Below the pieces are notes generated by a model. It was not told the origin of the DNA and did not search any database. It saw only the letters and a program-made list of their open reading frames with translations. Of a DNA stretch of 8,270 nt, positions 4,848 through 8,270 are shown piece by piece. The DNA lies in NCBI GenBank assembly GCA_002490315.1, contig DLKG01000055.1:59359-67628 (forward strand), read 5' to 3'. The stretch is from Prevotella sp. UBA7594. Its GTDB lineage: Bacteria > Bacteroidota > Bacteroidia > Bacteroidales > Bacteroidaceae. Made by a program: the position numbers and the translations under genes. Positions within the stretch are counted from its first letter, which is position 1; each line of letters begins with the position of its first letter.

Positions 4848-6787
4848 ACTTCTTCCTCGGGCAGGTCTTCCTCTACGACGAGGTTTTCGATGATGAAGTT
4901 CTGGCGTTCCATGGTGTTCTTGCCCATGTAGTACTCGAGAAGTTTCTGCACTTGGTCGGTCTTGTGGAGCGTCACTTGCTCAAGGCGCATGTCGGGACCG
5001 ATGAAGTGGGCGAACTCCTCGGGGGATATCTCGCCGAGACCTTTGAAGCGCGTTATCTCCGGGTCGGGTCCGAGGTCTTTTATCGCCTGCTGACGCTCCT
5101 CGTCGCTGTAGCAATAGCGCGTGATGAAGTCGCTCTTCTTCTCCTTACCCGTCAGGCGGGCGTCGGCGTCGGCGATTACTTGCTTGTCGCGTATCTTCGT
5201 GCGGCGGTTGCGCACGCGGAAGAGCGGTGTCTGGAGAACGTAGACGTGACCTTTCTTGATAAGGTCGGGGAAGAACTGTAGGAAGAAGGTTATGATGAGC
5301 AGGCGTATGTGCATACCGTCGACATCGGCATCCGTCGCCACAATCACCTTGTTATATCTAAGCGTGTCGAGTCCGTCCTCTATGTCGAGGGCAGCCTGGA
5401 GCAGATTGAACTCCTCGTTCTCGTACACCACCTTCTTGGTCAGTCCGTATGAGTTTAGCGGTTTGCCTCGCAAAGAGAACACCGCCTGCGTGTTGACATC
5501 GCGGCTTTTCGTGATGGAGCCGCTGGCGGAGTCGCCCTCTGTGATGAAGATGGAGGAGTCCTCCTTGCGTTCGTTCTTGGCGTCGGAGTAGTGGATGCGG
5601 CAGTCGCGCAGCTTTCTATTATGCAAATTTGCCTTCTTGGCACGCTCGCGTGCGAGCTTCGTGACGCCAGCCATTGCCTTGCGCTCGCGCTCGCTCTCGG
5701 AGATTTTCTGCTGCATCACCTCCGCCACGTCGGCGTGGATGTGCAGGTAGTTGTCGACTTCCTGCTTCACGAAGTCGCCGACATACTTGTTGATGCTCTC
5801 TCCGCCCGGCGCCATCTGCAGCGAGCCGAGCTTTATCTTCGTCTGGCTCTCGAACATAGGCTCCTCGACGTTGATGGCAATGGCGGCAACGAGTCCGTTG
5901 CGTATGTCGGTGTACTCGTAGTTCTTCGAGAAGAATTCCTTTATTGTGCGGGCGATGTGCTCCTTGAAGGCACTCTGATGGGTGCCTCCCTGCGTGGTGT
6001 GCTGTCCGTTGACGAAGGAATGGTACTCCTCGCCATACTGGTTGGTGTGGGTGAAGGCTATCTCTATGTCGTCACCCTTCATGTGGATGATGGGATAGAG
6101 CGGGTCGGTGGTCATCGTGTCGGTGAGCAGGTCGGCGAGTCCGTTGCGCGAGATGATGCGCCTTCCGTTGTACATGATGGTGAGTCCGGAATTGAGATAG
6201 GTGTAGTTGCGGAGCATTGTCTCCACGATGTCGTCGTGGAAGGAGTAGCCGATGAAGAGCGTGGGGTCGGGCTCGAAGAATATGTAGGTGCCGTTCTCGT
6301 CTTCGGTGTCCTCGGTGACGTCGCTCTTCAGTGTGCCGCGCTCGAAGGTGAGTGCCCTCACCTTGCCGTCGCGGAACGATTTCACCTCGAAGTGTGCCGA
6401 GAGGGCGTTGACAGCCTTCACGCCGACGCCGTTGAGGCCCACGCTCTTCTTGAACGCCTTCGAGTCGTACTTGCCGCCAGTGTTGAGCACGCTGACTGCC
6501 TCGACGAGCTTGCCTTGCGGAATGCCGCGTCCGTAGTCGCGCACGCTGACGCGCAGCCGGTCGTCGACGTCCACCTCAATGCGCTTGCCGGCGTTCATCT
6601 TGAACTCGTCGATGGAGTTGTCCACGACTTCCTTCAAGAGCACGTAGATGCCGTCCTCGGGCAGGTTGCCGTCGCCGAGGCGTCCGATGTACATGCCGGG
6701 ACGCGTGCGCACGTGCTCCATGTCGGAGAGGTGGCGTATGTTGTCGTCGGTGTATTGTACGGTGGGTTGTTCTGTCTGTTCTTCCAT
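4844..6787 (-). CDS. parE: DNA topoisomerase IV subunit B (ParE-type, type IIA)
   Basis: This 647-residue ATPase subunit of a type IIA topoisomerase pairs with the cleavage subunit ParC, which is not in this window, to decatenate and relax chromosomes. The GHKL ATPase domain shows catalytic E53 and Mg-binding N57 (EVVDN), DYGRGIP (84-90), [14 protein letters not shown] (117-130) and QGGTH (266-270). The transducer carries the QTK loop with K317. The TOPRIM domain has EGDSASG (417-423) and the acidic D486/D488/D490 cluster (TDADVDG), and RFKGLGE (580-586) follows. No frame break or missing key residue was seen. The length and the absence of a GyrB-type insert suit the Bacteroidetes ParE group, though GyrB cannot be excluded without phylogeny. 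The start ATG lies 82 bp after the GNAT stop with no clear promoter between. The stop codon lies in a GC-rich repeat copy. Confidence 0.93.
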   Translation of the reverse strand: MEEQTEQPTVQYTDDNIRHLSDMEHVRTRPGMYIGRLGDGNLPEDGIYVLLKEVVDNSIDEFKMNAGKRIEVDVDDRLRVSVRDYGRGIPQGKLVEAVSVLNTGGKYDSKAFKKSVGLNGVGVKAVNALSAHFEVKSFRDGKVRALTFERGTLKSDVTEDTEDENGTYIFFEPDPTLFIGYSFHDDIVETMLRNYTYLNSGLTIMYNGRRIISRNGLADLLTDTMTTDPLYPIIHMKGDDIEIAFTHTNQYGEEYHSFVNGQHTTQGGTHQSAFKEHIARTIKEFFSKNYEYTDIRNGLVAAIAINVEEPMFESQTKIKLGSLQMAPGGESINKYVGDFVKQEVDNYLHIHADVAEVMQQKISESERERKAMAGVTKLARERAKKANLHNRKLRDCRIHYSDAKNERKEDSSIFITEGDSASGSITKSRDVNTQAVFSLRGKPLNSYGLTKKVVYENEEFNLLQAALDIEDGLDTLRYNKVIVATDADVDGMHIRLLIITFFLQFFPDLIKKGHVYVLQTPLFRVRNRRTKIRDKQVIADADARLTGKEKKSDFITRYCYSDEERQQAIKDLGPDPEITRFKGLGEISPEEFAHFIGPDMRLEQVTLHKTDQVQKLLEYYMGKNTMERQNFIIENLVVEEDLPEEEV

Positions 6788-6836
6788 ATCTTTTGCTTTG
6801 CCTATCTTTTGCCGATCTAAGCTTATATACTAAGGA

Positions 6837-6869
6837 AATTCAAAACTCAAAATTCAAAACTCAAAATTC
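6837..6869. repeat. Short 14-bp AT-rich tandem repeat
   Basis: AATTCAAAACTCAA occurs twice head to tail and then starts a third time, filling the DNA just downstream of the GNAT stop codon. The rest of the 82-bp gap to parE (6788-6836) contains no clear TAnnTTTG promoter on the minus strand. Short repeats of this type are common between Bacteroidales genes, and no function is apparent. Confidence 0.75.
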
Positions 6870-8066
6870 CTATATGCTCTTCTTGTAGCAGCGTCTTCTC
6901 TTGTGGCACTCGCGCTCAAGATACTGCCACTGTCCCTGCACCTTCTCGTTGGTCTCCATCTCGACGTGGGTCTCGCCCCACTCGAAGCCGTACTTCTGGT
7001 AGCGCGGTATGAGGTCGTAGAAGAGCAATGCGTTGGCTCCCTTTGGACGGTACTCGGGCAATACGCCGACGAGCAGCAGGTCGACGACTTTTGTCTTGTG
7101 CTGCTTGAGGGCTCGCAGGATGTGTACCCAGCCGAAGGGGAAGAGTCTGCCCTTGCGACACTTCTGCAGGGCGCGAGTGAGCGACGGCAGCGTGATGCCC
7201 ACGCCTACGAGTTTATGGTCGGGCGTGTTCCAGTCCTCAATGAGCGACACGAGGCTGAGGTCGATCATCGGGAGGTACATCTTTACGTACTGGTCGATCT
7301 GGCGCTGCGTGAGCGTGGAGTAGCCATAGAGATCCTTGAACGTTGCGTTGATGACGTCGAAGATTTTCTGTCCGTAGCCGTTCTCGCCGAATATCTCGTC
7401 CTTGTGGAGCTTCTTGATGTGGAGGTTGTAGCGCTTCTGTATCATCTGCGCCACCTTGGCGTACTTCTCCGGCATCTTCTCCGGCACATAGAGTTTGTAT
7501 TCCACGTAGTCGTTGTCTTTCACCCATCCGCCCATGCGCTCCATGTGCTCCGGATAGTAGGCGTAGTTGTAGGCAGTGGCCTGTGTGCCGAGCTGGTCGA
7601 AGCCCTTGATGAGCATGCCCTCGGGATCCATGTCGGTGAAGCCGAGCGGACCCACAATCTCGGTCATGCCCTTCGAGCGGCCGTAGTCCTCTACTGCCTT
7701 CAGGAGAGCCTTCGACACCTCAATGTCGTCGACAAAGTCAATCCATCCGAAGCGCACCGACTTGCGTTGCCACTTCTCGTTGGCGCTGTTGTTGATGATG
7801 GCTGCCACACGGCCTACCACCTTGCCGTCCTTGTAGGCGAGGAAGTACTCTGCCTCGCAGAAGTCGAAGGCGGCGTTCTTGTCCTTGCGGAGGGTGTTCA
7901 CCTCGTCGGTGTAGAGGTTTGGGGCATCATATTCGTTGCCCTCGTAAAGATCGTAATGAAAGTCTATGAAAGTGCGGAGGTCGCTGCGCGACTCTACCTT
8001 GCGTATTTCTACTGCTGACATTGTTGTTTGTTCTTTTTGAGGTTGAACTTCTTGCGCCACACTCAT
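6870..8066 (-). CDS. GNAT-family N-acetyltransferase, large two-lobed type
   Basis: This 398-residue, probably cytoplasmic protein resembles the long (about 370-400 residue) uncharacterised GNAT proteins common in Bacteroidales, related to the E. coli YghO group. The N-terminal lobe has strands at YFLAYKDGKVVGRVAAI (74-90), then RFGWIDF (105-111) and a helix before VGPLGF (138-143). The C-terminal lobe has KVVDLLLVGVLPEYRPKGAN (326-345), where strand, P-E-Y-R and x-K-G-x-N match the acetyl-CoA pyrophosphate-binding segment. The C-terminus is strongly basic (KRRRCYKK). The acyl acceptor cannot be predicted. ATG at 8066 is used, but an in-frame ATG at residue 16 (8021-8019), just before the first predicted strand and preceded by an A-rich leader, is an equally plausible start. 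The gene is first in the minus-strand series leading to parE. Confidence 0.8.
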   Translation of the reverse strand: MSVAQEVQPQKEQTTMSAVEIRKVESRSDLRTFIDFHYDLYEGNEYDAPNLYTDEVNTLRKDKNAAFDFCEAEYFLAYKDGKVVGRVAAIINNSANEKWQRKSVRFGWIDFVDDIEVSKALLKAVEDYGRSKGMTEIVGPLGFTDMDPEGMLIKGFDQLGTQATAYNYAYYPEHMERMGGWVKDNDYVEYKLYVPEKMPEKYAKVAQMIQKRYNLHIKKLHKDEIFGENGYGQKIFDVINATFKDLYGYSTLTQRQIDQYVKMYLPMIDLSLVSLIEDWNTPDHKLVGVGITLPSLTRALQKCRKGRLFPFGWVHILRALKQHKTKVVDLLLVGVLPEYRPKGANALLFYDLIPRYQKYGFEWGETHVEMETNEKVQGQWQYLERECHKRRRCYKKSI

Positions 8067-8123
8067 TTATCGTAATAATTCTCATCTATGGGCGCGTTTT
8101 TTAATTTTATGTGTCTTAAATTG

Positions 8124-8151
8124 CAAAAGTACAGAAAAAAGAAGAAACAAA
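8124..8151 (-). promoter_or_regulatory. Candidate Bacteroidota-type promoter for GNAT (and perhaps parE)
   Basis: On the minus strand TACTTTTG (8131-8124) matches the -7 consensus TAnnTTTG. A TTTG at 8151-8148 could be the -33 element, but the 16-nt spacer is shorter than the usual 19 or so. The predicted start site near 8117 leaves a leader of about 50 nt to the first ATG, so either proposed GNAT start would be included. Confidence 0.5.
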
Positions 8152-8270
8152 AGAAAATCAGCGAAATATTTATAATTAATTGATGTTTTGGATTTAAGAA
8201 GAGCCGAGCGCAGCCAATTAACTCAAGTTTTAACTTAATTCAAGTTTCAGATTTAAGAAAAACGCCCTGC
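8132..8270. other. AT-rich non-coding edge with short direct repeats
   Basis: No gene was found here. The stretch contains two copies of GATTTAAGAA (8191-8200 and 8250-8259), each followed by GC-richer sequence (GAGCCGAGCGC and AAACGCCCTGC), and two copies of TCAAGTTT (8223-8230 and 8240-8247). It may be the start of another intergenic repeat that continues past the window. Confidence 0.4.

Noticed and set aside
5591..6820. 409-codon open frame antisense to parE
   Set aside because: parE is complete with every family motif on the other strand. The antisense product is dominated by Val, Leu, Ala, Glu and His, typical of a codon-bias shadow in GC-rich genes.
6903..8018. 371-codon open frame antisense to the GNAT gene
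   Set aside because: It has the same shadow composition, with no recognisable domain, and the minus-strand GNAT protein is well supported.

Overview
The window looks like chromosomal DNA of a Bacteroidales bacterium, most likely Prevotella or a close relative. Supporting signs are a PCMD-domain exported protein, a Bacteroidetes-style ParE, Bacteroidota-type promoters (TAnnTTTG -7 boxes), A-rich leaders without strong Shine-Dalgarno sites, and GC-rich genes separated by AT-rich or repeat-filled gaps. The genus is an inference; no rRNA or other definitive marker is present.

All five recognisable genes lie on the minus strand, so transcription runs from high to low coordinates. In that order they are: a large two-lobed GNAT-family acetyltransferase (6870-8066, with a candidate promoter at 8124-8151); ParE, the ATPase/TOPRIM subunit of topoisomerase IV (4844-6787); a periplasmic S41/CtpA-type protease (3001-4563), closed by a strong intrinsic terminator (2864-2919); an exported PCMD-domain protein (1803-2768), with a promoter overlapping that terminator; and, 39 bp further on, a POTRA-less Omp85/BamA-like outer-membrane barrel (522-1763). 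The last two look like a two-gene envelope operon. GNAT, parE and the protease are housekeeping or envelope-maintenance genes that may be partly co-transcribed.

The most unusual content lies between the genes. The parE-protease gap (4564-4843) is almost filled by a GC-rich hairpin repeat: four head-to-tail copies in an alternating A-B-A-B pattern, then two inverted copies, the last of which supplies the parE stop codon. The 521 bp downstream of the Omp85 gene hold no credible gene. Instead they contain a nest of inverted repeats (1-20/439-458, 104-122/379-397, 111-132/286-307, 147-159/341-353), a duplicated palindromic unit, three GC-rich hairpins, and five tandem copies of a 16-17 bp pyrimidine-rich unit ending 2 bp from the stop codon. 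A 14-bp AT-rich repeat sits between GNAT and parE. No CRISPR array, tRNA, rRNA, transposase or defence gene was seen. The candidates for something undescribed are the two repeat systems and the PCMD/POTRA-less Omp85 pair.
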